Positions 8,157 to 14,067 of a stretch of DNA of 14,067 nt are shown one piece after another. This DNA is from Kutzneria sp035492655 (lineage in GTDB: Bacteria; Actinomycetota; Actinomycetes; Mycobacteriales; Pseudonocardiaceae). Both the position numbers and the translations under genes were made by a program. A model generated the notes under the pieces. The model was not told the DNA's origin and did not search any database. It was given only the letters and a program-made list of their open reading frames with translations. Each line of letters starts with the position of its first letter. Position 1 is the stretch's first letter. The DNA lies in contig DATJJB010000867.1 in the NCBI GenBank assembly GCA_035492655.1, positions 1 to 14,067 on the forward strand, in the 5' to 3' direction.

Positions 8157-9458
8157 ATGGTCGCGGCGTGTGACGATCAAGTGGTGGACCGCCATCCCGC
8201 GCAGCGCAGGATCATCGGATTCCTGATCGGAACCCAGGCCGTCGGCTCGATCGGCGTGGGCATCGGCATCATGCTCGGCGCGTGGGCGGCGACGACGTTG
8301 TCCGGCTCGGTGGCCGTCGGCGGACTGGGTGCGACGGCGATCGCCGTCGGGGCGGCGTTGTTGGCCGTGCCGGTGGCGTTGGTCGCCCGTCGGTTCGGCC
8401 GGCGTCGGGCGTTGGCCGCCGCGTACGGGGTCGGGGCGTTGGGCGGCGTCGGTTGTGCGGTGGCATCCGCCTATGGCTCATGGCAGTTGTTGCTGCTGTC
8501 GTTGGTGGCCTTCGGCGGCGGCACCGCGGCGACGTTGGCCGCGCGGTACGCCGCCGGGGACCTGGCCCATCCGGGCCGTCGGGCCGGCGCCATGTCCACA
8601 GTGGTCTGGGCGACGACTCTTGGCGTGATCGCGGCGCCCAACCTGGCCGCTGTCGTGGCGTCGCCGTTCTTGCTGGCGTCGCTGGCTTTCGTCCTGGCCG
8701 GGCTCGGCGTGCTGTTCGGGTTGCGGCCGGATCCGTTGCTGGCCGGGCGAGTCGCCGTGGTCGTCGGCGACAGTTGTTGCGGCGTCGGGGCTTCCGAGCT
8801 GCCCCGTCGGCACACCCGGGCGGAGGTGTGGTCGGCGATCGGCCCCAATGTCCGGCTAGCACTGCTAGGCGTTGCCCTGTGCAACACCGCGATGACCGGG
8901 ATGATGTCGATGATGCCCGTCCAGATGGCCGGCGGCGGTTCGACCCTGGTGGTCGTCGGCATCGTCGTCAGCGTGCACGTCGCCGGCATGTACGCCGCCA
9001 GCCCCCTGTTCGGCCTGCTCGCCGACCGCATCGGCCGCGTTCCCGTCCTCGCCCTCGGCGCGTCCCTCGTCGTCGCCGGCGCCGGTGTCTGCGGCATGGC
9101 CTCGTCCCACGACGCCCCCCAGATGGCCGTCGGCATGCTCATGCTCGGCTGCGGCTGGTCCGCCGGCATCGTCGCCGGCTCCGCCCTGCTCACCGAGTCC
9201 GTCCCCTCGGCCCTTCGCCCCTCCACCCAGGGCCTCGCCGACCTGGTCCTCAACCTCGGCGGCGCCCTCGGCGGCCTGCTCGCCGGCGTGATCATGAGCG
9301 CTTGGTCCTTCACCGCGCTCGGCCTCGTCGTGGGCTTCGCCGCCCTGCCCCTGCTGATGGCGTGCATGGGCACGACCCTGCGCCCCGTCGCCGCTGAGGA
9401 GCTCCCCGACAACGCCCAGATCAGCCCGGTCCCACCCCGCCGCAGCGTTGCCCTCTAG
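8157..9458 (+). CDS. MFS transporter, substrate unknown
   Basis: This integral membrane protein of 433 residues has about 12 hydrophobic segments and fits the major facilitator superfamily. Two loop motifs of the motif-A kind are visible: VARRFGRRRAL (76-86) after TM2 and GLLADRIGRVP near 287-296 between the two halves. A hydrophilic stretch around 190-225 fits the central cytoplasmic loop. The length is typical of drug or small-molecule efflux members, but nothing visible defines the substrate. The ATG at 8157 has only a weak upstream GGA; a GTG at 8181 is an alternative, and close spacing suggests translation following the Hsp70-like gene. Codon use is split: 13 leucine TTG codons occur before about 8740 and none after 8940, where CTC dominates. 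This suggests a mosaic origin. Confidence 0.88.
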   Translation: MVAACDDQVVDRHPAQRRIIGFLIGTQAVGSIGVGIGIMLGAWAATTLSGSVAVGGLGATAIAVGAALLAVPVALVARRFGRRRALAAAYGVGALGGVGCAVASAYGSWQLLLLSLVAFGGGTAATLAARYAAGDLAHPGRRAGAMSTVVWATTLGVIAAPNLAAVVASPFLLASLAFVLAGLGVLFGLRPDPLLAGRVAVVVGDSCCGVGASELPRRHTRAEVWSAIGPNVRLALLGVALCNTAMTGMMSMMPVQMAGGGSTLVVVGIVVSVHVAGMYAASPLFGLLADRIGRVPVLALGASLVVAGAGVCGMASSHDAPQMAVGMLMLGCGWSAGIVAGSALLTESVPSALRPSTQGLADLVLNLGGALGGLLAGVIMSAWSFTALGLVVGFAALPLLMACMGTTLRPVAAEELPDNAQISPVPPRRSVAL

Positions 9459-9502
9459 CCACCGCTGGCCAACAGCAGTCCGCAGATCCACCACCGTGTG
9501 CA

Positions 9503-9540
9503 CGGCGAACCTCCGGTCGCCGTTGGCCGGAGGTTCGCCG
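9503..9540. terminator. Bidirectional hairpin terminator between convergent genes
   Basis: A 14-bp perfect stem (9503-9516 with 9527-9540) has a 10-nt interior that can extend by two more pairs. It lies between the convergent MFS and alpha-galactosidase genes, so it can serve both directions. Confidence 0.8.
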
Positions 9541-9583
9541 CGTCGGCGGTGCTGCCGATCTGTTGCTGGTTCGGGTGTGTCGG

Positions 9584-10900
9584 TCAGGAGGTGGCCGCGA
9601 CCGCTCGGATGAGCCGCGTCTCGCCCGGTCGCAGCGTGGCGCTGTAGCTGCCGCTGATCGTGCCCTTTGCCTTCTGCGCCCACAGATCCGTGACGGCTGC
9701 CGCGCCGGTGGTGATGCCGACCTGCTGCCAGTTCACGGTGATCGTCTGGTTGCCGCTGGTCCCCGTGTTGAACAAGGCCACGACGTAGCCGCCCGAGGGC
9801 TCCTTCTTCGTCCACACCTGGGTGTTGCCCGACTTGGTCAGGCGCTTCGCCGCGATCGCGTCCTGGTCGACGCCGAGGACGGCGTCGTTGGTCAGCATCG
9901 CCTTGTCGGTCGCGTCCAGGTGGGTCAGGTCGGTGCCCAGCAGCAGCGGGGCCGCCGCCATCGCCCACAGCGTCAGGTGGCTGCGGCGCTGGTCGCTCGT
10001 CAGGCCGGTGTTGTCACCGTTGCCGATCTCCAGCGAGTCGAGGTCGTTCCAGCCGCCCGGCCCGGCGTACTGCTGCCAGGACGAGGCCGTGTCGAACCTC
10101 GCCGACACGTGTTTCCAGTCCGTCAAAGGGAAACTCGCCCCGTTCGCGCCGCAGTAGCACTCCACGTCGCCCTGCGTCCGCCACCCGTTCGCGTACTGCC
10201 GCCACGTGCTCGCGTCCGCGATCGCCAGGTTGTTGGACAGCTCGTAGTGGATCGGCCTACCCGAGTCCCGCAACCCCTGCGACCATGCCTGCACGTCCGG
10301 GATGTCCGGGCTGCCAACCCCGTCGATCTTCAGGTAGTCCACGCCCCAGTCCGCGAACTCCTTGGCCCAGGAGTCGATGTACTGCTGCGCCCCCGGCTTG
10401 CTGTAGTCGATCCCGTACATGTGCTTGCAGTTGTAGTTCTTCTCCGACGTCGTGGTGACCGCGATGTCCTTGGCGTGGTAGGCCGTTCCCGCGATCGGCG
10501 AGTTGTTCCTGACCGCGTTCTCCGGTATCCCCGGCGTCACGTACAGCCCGAACTTCAGGCCGTCCGCGTGGACGTGGTCCGCCACCGCCTTCATGCCGTC
10601 CGGGAACTTCGCGGTGTCGACCACCCACCGCCCGTTCCCGTCAACGGTCGGCCCGTTCCCGTCGCACTTCATCCAGAAGTCGTCCAGGTTGACGTACTCG
10701 AACCCGTGCTGCGCCAGCCCACTGGCCTTGATCGCATCCGCCTGCGCCTCGATCTTCGCCGCGGTCGGCGCCTTCCTGATGAAGCTCCAACTGCTCCACC
10801 CCATCGGCGGCTTCTTGGCCAGCCCGTTGTCCTCAGCACTCGCCGCAGGTGTCACCGCTAGAAGCGCTAGCACCGCTAACCCCACTGCCCACCGACGCAC
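9584..10900 (-). CDS. Secreted GH27 alpha-galactosidase
   Basis: This secreted glycoside hydrolase of 438 residues should release terminal alpha-galactose from plant oligo- and polysaccharides. The start is GTG 10900 behind GGAGGG (10905-10910). A signal peptide (1-22, ending AASA) leads directly into the GH27 barrel with PPMGWSSWSF (31-40), YVNLDDFW (69-76), the nucleophile in YLKIDG (Asp193) and the acid/base in WRTQGDVE (Asp245). Further GH27 features are GGWNDLDSLEIGN and LWAMAAAPLLLGTDL. The final 90 or so residues form the usual C-terminal beta domain; no extra sugar-binding module is attached. Some GH27 proteins are beta-L-arabinopyranosidases or act on other sugars, and I cannot exclude that from sequence alone. 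It is separated from the upstream cobalt operon by 83 bp containing a LacI-type operator, so it is probably transcribed alone and induced by sugar. Confidence 0.92.
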   Translation of the reverse strand: MRRWAVGLAVLALLAVTPAASAEDNGLAKKPPMGWSSWSFIRKAPTAAKIEAQADAIKASGLAQHGFEYVNLDDFWMKCDGNGPTVDGNGRWVVDTAKFPDGMKAVADHVHADGLKFGLYVTPGIPENAVRNNSPIAGTAYHAKDIAVTTTSEKNYNCKHMYGIDYSKPGAQQYIDSWAKEFADWGVDYLKIDGVGSPDIPDVQAWSQGLRDSGRPIHYELSNNLAIADASTWRQYANGWRTQGDVECYCGANGASFPLTDWKHVSARFDTASSWQQYAGPGGWNDLDSLEIGNGDNTGLTSDQRRSHLTLWAMAAAPLLLGTDLTHLDATDKAMLTNDAVLGVDQDAIAAKRLTKSGNTQVWTKKEPSGGYVVALFNTGTSGNQTITVNWQQVGITTGAAAVTDLWAQKAKGTISGSYSATLRPGETRLIRAVAATS

Positions 10901-10943
10901 AACACCCTCCTACCAGGTAGTGCGGCGGCGGCGCTGCAACAAG

Positions 10944-10959
10944 CTGGAAACGTTTGCAG
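10944..10959. promoter_or_regulatory. LacI/GalR-family operator upstream of the alpha-galactosidase gene
   Basis: CTGGAAACGTTTGCAG is a 16-bp palindrome with one mismatched pair around a central AAACGTTT. A central CpG with such symmetry is typical of LacI-family operators controlling glycosidase genes. Its centre is about 50 bp upstream of the start codon, so it could overlap the promoter. No LacI-family regulator gene is in the window. Confidence 0.7.
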
Positions 10960-10983
10960 TGTAGGTGGGCGACCGTGGTCCGG

Positions 10984-11535
10984 CTAGTCCCCGGCTTCCT
11001 GGAGCGGAAGGCCGGTCTCCCGGACGGTCCAGCGGCCGGGTGCGCCGGTGAGCTGGGTGACGGTCAGCGGCGAGATGTCGATCCGCCAGAACGCGGCGGC
11101 GGGAGCGCCTAGCGCCGCTAGGATCGCCGCCCGCACCACGGCCGGCGAGGTGACGACGCCGACACGGCCGACATCGGCCTGGCGGTCCAGCCACGAGGCG
11201 ACACGGTCGAGCACGGAACTGACCGGCTCGCCGCCGTGTGGGGCGGCATCGGGGTCGGTCATCCACGCCAGCAGTTCGTGCTGGTCGATCTCGGCCAGCG
11301 ACCGGCCGCGCCACGAGCCGTGATCGAGATCGGCGAGGGACTCGTCGACGACGGCGTCCCAGCCGAGGGCCTCGGCGGTCTGCGCGCAGCGCAGCTCCGG
11401 CCCCCGGCTGAGACCGTCCGAACGGGCCGGTCCGGCCAACGCCGACGGCCGTCGTGACAACGGCTCGTCGGCGGGAAAGCGAGCCTGCCGCACGGCCTCG
11501 GTGGCACCGTGGCAGACCAGGAAAAGCCGGTTCAG
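10984..11535 (-). CDS. Degenerate histidine-phosphatase-like protein in the cobalt operon
   Basis: A protein of 183 residues with the histidine phosphatase (phosphoglycerate-mutase-like) fold. The N-terminus reads NRLFLVCHGATE, where the normal catalytic Arg-His-Gly is Cys8-His9-Gly10. The second arginine is kept (ELRCAQTAE, Arg49), and the DLDHGSWRGRSL block is typical. The second catalytic histidine, normally in a THP/THG context, is serine (TSPAVVRAAI, Ser130). The nucleophilic His remains, but activity is doubtful. It follows cbtA directly. The only start that fits is CTG at 11535, overlapping the cbtA stop in CTGA; no ATG, GTG or TTG is in frame nearby, so translation is probably coupled. 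CobC-type relatives dephosphorylate cobalamin precursors, and cobalt context suggests a B12-related role, which is inference. Confidence 0.82.
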   Translation of the reverse strand: MNRLFLVCHGATEAVRQARFPADEPLSRRPSALAGPARSDGLSRGPELRCAQTAEALGWDAVVDESLADLDHGSWRGRSLAEIDQHELLAWMTDPDAAPHGGEPVSSVLDRVASWLDRQADVGRVGVVTSPAVVRAAILAALGAPAAAFWRIDISPLTVTQLTGAPGRWTVRETGLPLQEAGD

Positions 11536-12371
11536 GACGCCGCCACCCGCTCGGCCTTGGGCGCCAGCAGCCGCTCGGCCAACGGCGCGAACAGCAGGCC
11601 GATCGCCGCCCACATGACCGCCTGCGCGGCGATCGAGTAGAAGCGGAAGTCCCACAACACATCGGCCGGGAAGCCCGGATAGACGATCTGGCCGGCGGGA
11701 TTGCGCAATGGCTGTGGCGTCTCGGTGGCCTGCTCGCCGTAGTCGCGCACGTTGGCGGCGAGCTCGCCCAGCGATGGCAGCAGCGCCATCACGACGCCGA
11801 TCACCACGACGAAGGCCAGCGCCGCCAGCAATGTCGCGTGCCAGTTGCCGAAGCGCCGGGCCAACCGCTTGCCCAGCACCACGGCGCCGATCAGGAACGC
11901 GACCGAGCACACCATCATCACCACGTACAGCGCGCCGCGGACGCCGATGGTCGCGCCGTGGCCGATCGACGGCGGGTTGGCCGGGTACTTCACGAACGGC
12001 ACCAGGTAGATGCCGAGGAAGCCGCCGCCGGCCACCAGCACCGACAGCGTGCGGGGCCGCAGGTTGCCGACCCGGCCGAGGCAGACCGCGTAGGCCACGG
12101 CGAAAAACGCGCCCATGGCCACGCCGAACAGCACGATGCCGACGCCGATGCCGACATTGGCCTGGATCGCCCGGGTGAACAGCTCCGGGCCCTCGTCGCC
12201 GACCGGCAGGCCGGCGGCCTTGTCCAAGGCCGCCTGGGCCTCGTCACGGCCGCTCTCGTAGTCGATCGCGGCCTGGATCTGCGGCTCGGCGAAGATCCGT
12301 GCGAAGACGAACGCCAGCAGTCCGGCCAGGGCGCCGACCAGCACGCCCCGCAGGATGATTCGTTTTTCCAT
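11532..12371 (-). CDS. cbtA: CbtA family cobalt transporter subunit
   Basis: This 279-residue membrane protein belongs to the CbtA family, proposed from genome context to take up cobalt with CbtB. Six hydrophobic segments are visible at about 5-26, 72-95, 107-126, 145-167, 180-199 and 243-262. The IYLVPFVKYPANPP motif (121-134) is characteristic, as is the N-terminal RGVLVGALAGLLAFVFARIFAEP. A hydrophilic loop (28-70) separates TM1 and TM2. The start is ATG 12371, 23 bp after the cbtB stop; a longer open frame upstream runs through cbtB in another frame and is not real. The gene lies between cbtB and the phosphatase-like gene under a cobalamin riboswitch, so it should be turned off when B12 is plentiful. 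Confidence 0.93.
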   Translation of the reverse strand: MEKRIILRGVLVGALAGLLAFVFARIFAEPQIQAAIDYESGRDEAQAALDKAAGLPVGDEGPELFTRAIQANVGIGVGIVLFGVAMGAFFAVAYAVCLGRVGNLRPRTLSVLVAGGGFLGIYLVPFVKYPANPPSIGHGATIGVRGALYVVMMVCSVAFLIGAVVLGKRLARRFGNWHATLLAALAFVVVIGVVMALLPSLGELAANVRDYGEQATETPQPLRNPAGQIVYPGFPADVLWDFRFYSIAAQAVMWAAIGLLFAPLAERLLAPKAERVAAS

Positions 12372-12394
12372 GTTCGGTTGTCCGGCCGTGGTGA

Positions 12395-12610
12395 TCAGTG
12401 GCAGGGGAAGCCGAGGAAGTGGCGCGCGTCGTGCACGAACTCGTGGATGTACATGTTGTCGCCGAACACCGAGGTGGCGCCCTGGTCGATGCCGATGAAG
12501 TAGTACAGGGCCAGCGCGAGGAACACGGTGCCGCTCAGCCACAGCATGGCCTTCGGGAGCGGCAGGACGACCGGCGTCGGAACGGCGGTGGTCGCGGAAA
12601 CGGTGCTCAT
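12395..12610 (-). CDS. cbtB: CbtB family cobalt transporter subunit
   Basis: A 71-residue protein of the CbtB family with one membrane span (about 22-41) and a histidine-rich tail, with His56, His60, His64 and His71 in HEFVHDARHFLGFPCH, which is the family hallmark and a likely metal-binding site. The ATG at 12610 follows AGGAGG (12615-12620) at normal spacing. It is the first gene after the cobalamin riboswitch. CbtB is assumed to work with CbtA in cobalt uptake; this rests on comparative genomics of the family rather than biochemistry. Confidence 0.95.
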   Translation of the reverse strand: MSTVSATTAVPTPVVLPLPKAMLWLSGTVFLALALYYFIGIDQGATSVFGDNMYIHEFVHDARHFLGFPCH

Positions 12611-12654
12611 GGAGCCTCCTACGGGGATCGTGCGTCCCGTTCGTCAGTGGGGCA

Positions 12655-12762
12655 GGCGATGGCGTGGTGTCTGGCTCACCCGGCGAACCGGGCACACAGT
12701 GGCGCGACCGCGCCGGAATTCCACCGGCTTACGCACTCCATCCCTCAGCGCGGCACACTACG
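12655..12762 (-). promoter_or_regulatory. Cobalamin (B12) riboswitch of the cbtBA operon
   Basis: On the minus strand the leader contains the B12 box GCCACTG (12703-12697), preceded by the conserved AGCCGGTGGAATTCCGGC (12729-12712). A CCCGG-TTCG-CCGGG stem-loop (12692-12679) follows, and then GAGCCAGACACC (12677-12666). These in order match the conserved core of adenosylcobalamin riboswitches. Downstream, a small hairpin ACGGG/CCCGT (12640-12621) abuts the cbtB ribosome-binding site. There is no obvious intrinsic terminator, so regulation is more likely translational. High B12 should shut off cobalt uptake. The 5' edge is approximate. Confidence 0.92.
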
Positions 12763-12784
12763 GACCTGGATCGGCGCACGTCAA
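12755..12784 (-). promoter_or_regulatory. Promoter of the riboswitch-cbtB-cbtA operon
   Basis: On the minus strand, TTGACG (12784-12779) and TAGTGT (12760-12755) are separated by 18 nt and fit a housekeeping-type actinobacterial promoter. The predicted start near 12748 leaves the whole riboswitch core in the transcript. It lies just after the folD stop, which makes the cobalt genes a separate unit. Confidence 0.75.
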
Positions 12785-12807
12785 TCCGCCGAGCAGGGCG
12801 TATGAGG

Positions 12808-13629
12808 TCAGTGTGAAGCTGCCGACACGACGTTGCGCAGCAGCAGCGCGGTCGTCACCGGCCCGACACCTCCCGGCACCGGCGTGATCGCCTCCGCGAT
12901 CGGCTCCACCGCGGCGGTGTCCACGTCGCCGACCAGGCCGCCGTCGGTCGTCGGGTTCGTGCCGACGTCGATCACTACCGCGCCCGGCCGGATGTGTGCC
13001 GCGCCGAGCACGTGCGGGCTGCCGGCGCACGCCACCACGACGTCGGCCCGGCTGGTCTGCACCGCCAGGTCCTTCGTGCGGGAGTGGCACACCGTCACCG
13101 TCGCGTTCTCGGCCAGCAGCAGCAGCGCTGCCGGCTTGCCGACCACGGTGCTGCGGCCCACCACCACGACGTCCGCGCCGGCCAGCGTCGTGCCGTGGGC
13201 GTTCAGCAGCTCCACTACCGCCTGCGCCGTCGCCGGCGCGAACGCCGGCAGGCCCGCAGCCAGCCGGCCGAGGCTGGTCGGGTTCGCGCCGTCCACGTCC
13301 TTGGCCGGGTCGATGTGCTGGGCGATCTCGTCACGGGTGACGCCAGGCGGCAGCGGCGTCTGGCAGATCACGCCGTGCACCGTCGGATCGGCCGACAGCT
13401 CGGCCAGGCACGGGCCCAGCAGCTCACGTTCGTCGACCACGCGCACCGCCACGCCGACCTTCTCCGCCGTGCGCACGATGGAGCGGACGTACCAGGCTGT
13501 CGCCTCGTCGTCGGTGGGGACGACGATCGCCAGCGTCGGGGTGATGCCGCCGTCCCGCAGCCGGGCCGCGTCCGCCGTGACCTGAGCGCGGATGGTGGCG
13601 GCCAGCGCGCGGCCGTCGATGAGGGTCAT
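12808..13629 (-). CDS. folD: FolD-family methylenetetrahydrofolate dehydrogenase lacking the cyclohydrolase lysine
   Basis: This 273-residue cytoplasmic protein belongs to the FolD family, which oxidises 5,10-methylene-THF with NAD(P) and normally also hydrolyses 5,10-methenyl-THF. Family marks are ICQTPLPPG, the KDVDGANP block, the nucleotide-binding GRSTVVGKP and ITPVPGGVGPVT. The conserved active-site run Tyr-Val-x-x-Lys-x-Lys is here YVRSIVR (47-53). Tyr47 is kept, but the catalytic Lys (Lys54 in E. coli, Lys56 in human) is Ile51, codon ATC at 13479-13477. That lysine is essential for cyclohydrolase activity in characterised enzymes, so this protein is predicted to be dehydrogenase-only. 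Its ATG overlaps the stop of an FchA-type cyclohydrolase gene (ATGA, 13629-13626), which could supply the missing step. A second, canonical FolD may exist elsewhere in the genome. Confidence 0.93.
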   Translation of the reverse strand: MTLIDGRALAATIRAQVTADAARLRDGGITPTLAIVVPTDDEATAWYVRSIVRTAEKVGVAVRVVDERELLGPCLAELSADPTVHGVICQTPLPPGVTRDEIAQHIDPAKDVDGANPTSLGRLAAGLPAFAPATAQAVVELLNAHGTTLAGADVVVVGRSTVVGKPAALLLLAENATVTVCHSRTKDLAVQTSRADVVVACAGSPHVLGAAHIRPGAVVIDVGTNPTTDGGLVGDVDTAAVEPIAEAITPVPGGVGPVTTALLLRNVVSAASH

Positions 13630-14067
13630 GCCAGCTCCTCGATGAACTTCTCGGCCGCGGCGACCTCGTCGCTGATACGGGCCAGTTCCGTTTCCAGTCG
13701 GGCTCGGGCGACTACGTCGGACATCGACGCCCGGTTCACCGCCACGTTCACCGCCGCCGCCTGCATGGCCGCGCGCGCCGACACCGCCGCCACCGCCACG
13801 TCCGACAGCACGTTCACGTTGGCGCCCGGCCGGATCCTCCTTGCCAGCTCAAGGATCTCGGCCGCCAGCGCCGCCGTCCGCAGCGGCACGTCCGCCGCCT
13901 GCGCCAGGGCCTCCTGGATGGCCGCGCTGCGGGCCGTCCTGTCGTCCTCGGTGGTCTTCGGCAGCCGGTAGGCGTCCGTGACCCCGGTGAACGCCAGCGC
14001 GTCCGCCTCCGCGAGGTCCACCGCCCGCTGCCGGCAGTCGCCGGCCTGTGCGAGCACTTCTCGCATC
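13626..14067 (-). CDS. fchA: FchA/FTCD_C-type methenyltetrahydrofolate cyclohydrolase/cyclodeaminase (5' end outside window)
   Basis: The visible C-terminal part is about 147 residues and belongs to the cyclodeaminase/cyclohydrolase (FTCD_C) family. It is all-helical, with DALAFTGVTDAYRLPKTTEDD, a SAAIQEALAQAADVP segment and the typical GANVNVLSDVAVAAVSARAA followed by AAVNVAVN. Homologues begin with a conserved APGGGS/A segment about 60-70 residues before this, so the true start lies past the right edge; the ATG at 14066 is internal. Stand-alone members (FchA) convert 5,10-methenyl-THF to 10-formyl-THF, while others act as formimidoyl-THF cyclodeaminases. Its 4-nt overlap with a cyclohydrolase-deficient folD favours the cyclohydrolase role. 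The symbol is assigned from family and context. Confidence 0.85.
   Translation of the reverse strand, partial: MREVLAQAGDCRQRAVDLAEADALAFTGVTDAYRLPKTTEDDRTARSAAIQEALAQAADVPLRTAALAAEILELARRIRPGANVNVLSDVAVAAVSARAAMQAAAVNVAVNRASMSDVVARARLETELARISDEVAAAEKFIEELA

Noticed and set aside
9563..10861. Long plus-strand frame opposite the alpha-galactosidase gene
   Set aside because: Arg/Val/Pro/His-rich shadow; the GH27 catalytic motifs are all on the minus strand.
11532..12695. Longer cbtA with start at 12695
   Set aside because: The extension crosses cbtB and the riboswitch in the wrong frame; the family N-terminus begins at ATG 12371.
12785..12807. Terminator between folD and the cobalt operon promoter
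   Set aside because: The 23-bp gap shows no stable inverted repeat; how folD transcription ends is not visible.

Overview
The window is very GC-rich, with third codon positions almost all G or C. It reads as a chromosomal segment of a soil actinomycete. A SigD-type ECF sigma factor, a membrane-anchored Hsp70-like protein, secreted GH18 and GH27 glycosidases, an Lhr helicase and a DasR-type operator suggest a Pseudonocardiaceae-like organism; the family assignment is inference. I see no rRNA, tRNA, CRISPR, phage or insertion sequence.

Left part (1-4980): the 5' two thirds of an Lhr-type DNA helicase gene is on the minus strand and runs off the left edge. It diverges from a secreted modular chitinase (signal peptide, carbohydrate-binding module, FnIII, GH18) on the plus strand. 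A near-perfect 16-bp DasR-type (dre) operator sits in the chitinase promoter, and a 17-bp hairpin terminator follows the gene.

Middle part (4981-9580): a gene-poor stretch of about 665 bp carries an 18-bp direct repeat and leads to a SigD/ShbA-like sigma factor. A hairpin then separates this from an Hsp70-type ATPase fused to a transmembrane segment and an extracytoplasmic cysteine-containing domain, followed closely by an MFS transporter whose codon choice changes abruptly in mid-gene. A bidirectional terminator closes this block.

Right part (9584-14067), all minus strand, read from right to left. First comes a one-carbon folate pair: FchA/FTCD_C-type cyclohydrolase (partial), overlapping by 4 nt a FolD whose catalytic cyclohydrolase lysine is isoleucine. 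Next comes a promoter and cobalamin riboswitch driving cbtB-cbtA (cobalt uptake) and a histidine-phosphatase-like protein with two substituted catalytic residues. Last is a secreted GH27 alpha-galactosidase with a LacI-type operator upstream.

The genes fall into separate functional units: polysaccharide scavenging (chitinase, galactosidase), DNA repair (lhr), envelope or stress signalling (sigma factor, Hsp70), cobalt/B12 homeostasis, and C1-folate metabolism. The most interesting signals are a FolD without its cyclohydrolase lysine coupled to a stand-alone cyclohydrolase, a degenerate phosphatase translationally coupled to riboswitch-controlled cobalt uptake, and a sigma factor next to an Hsp70-TM-ectodomain protein.
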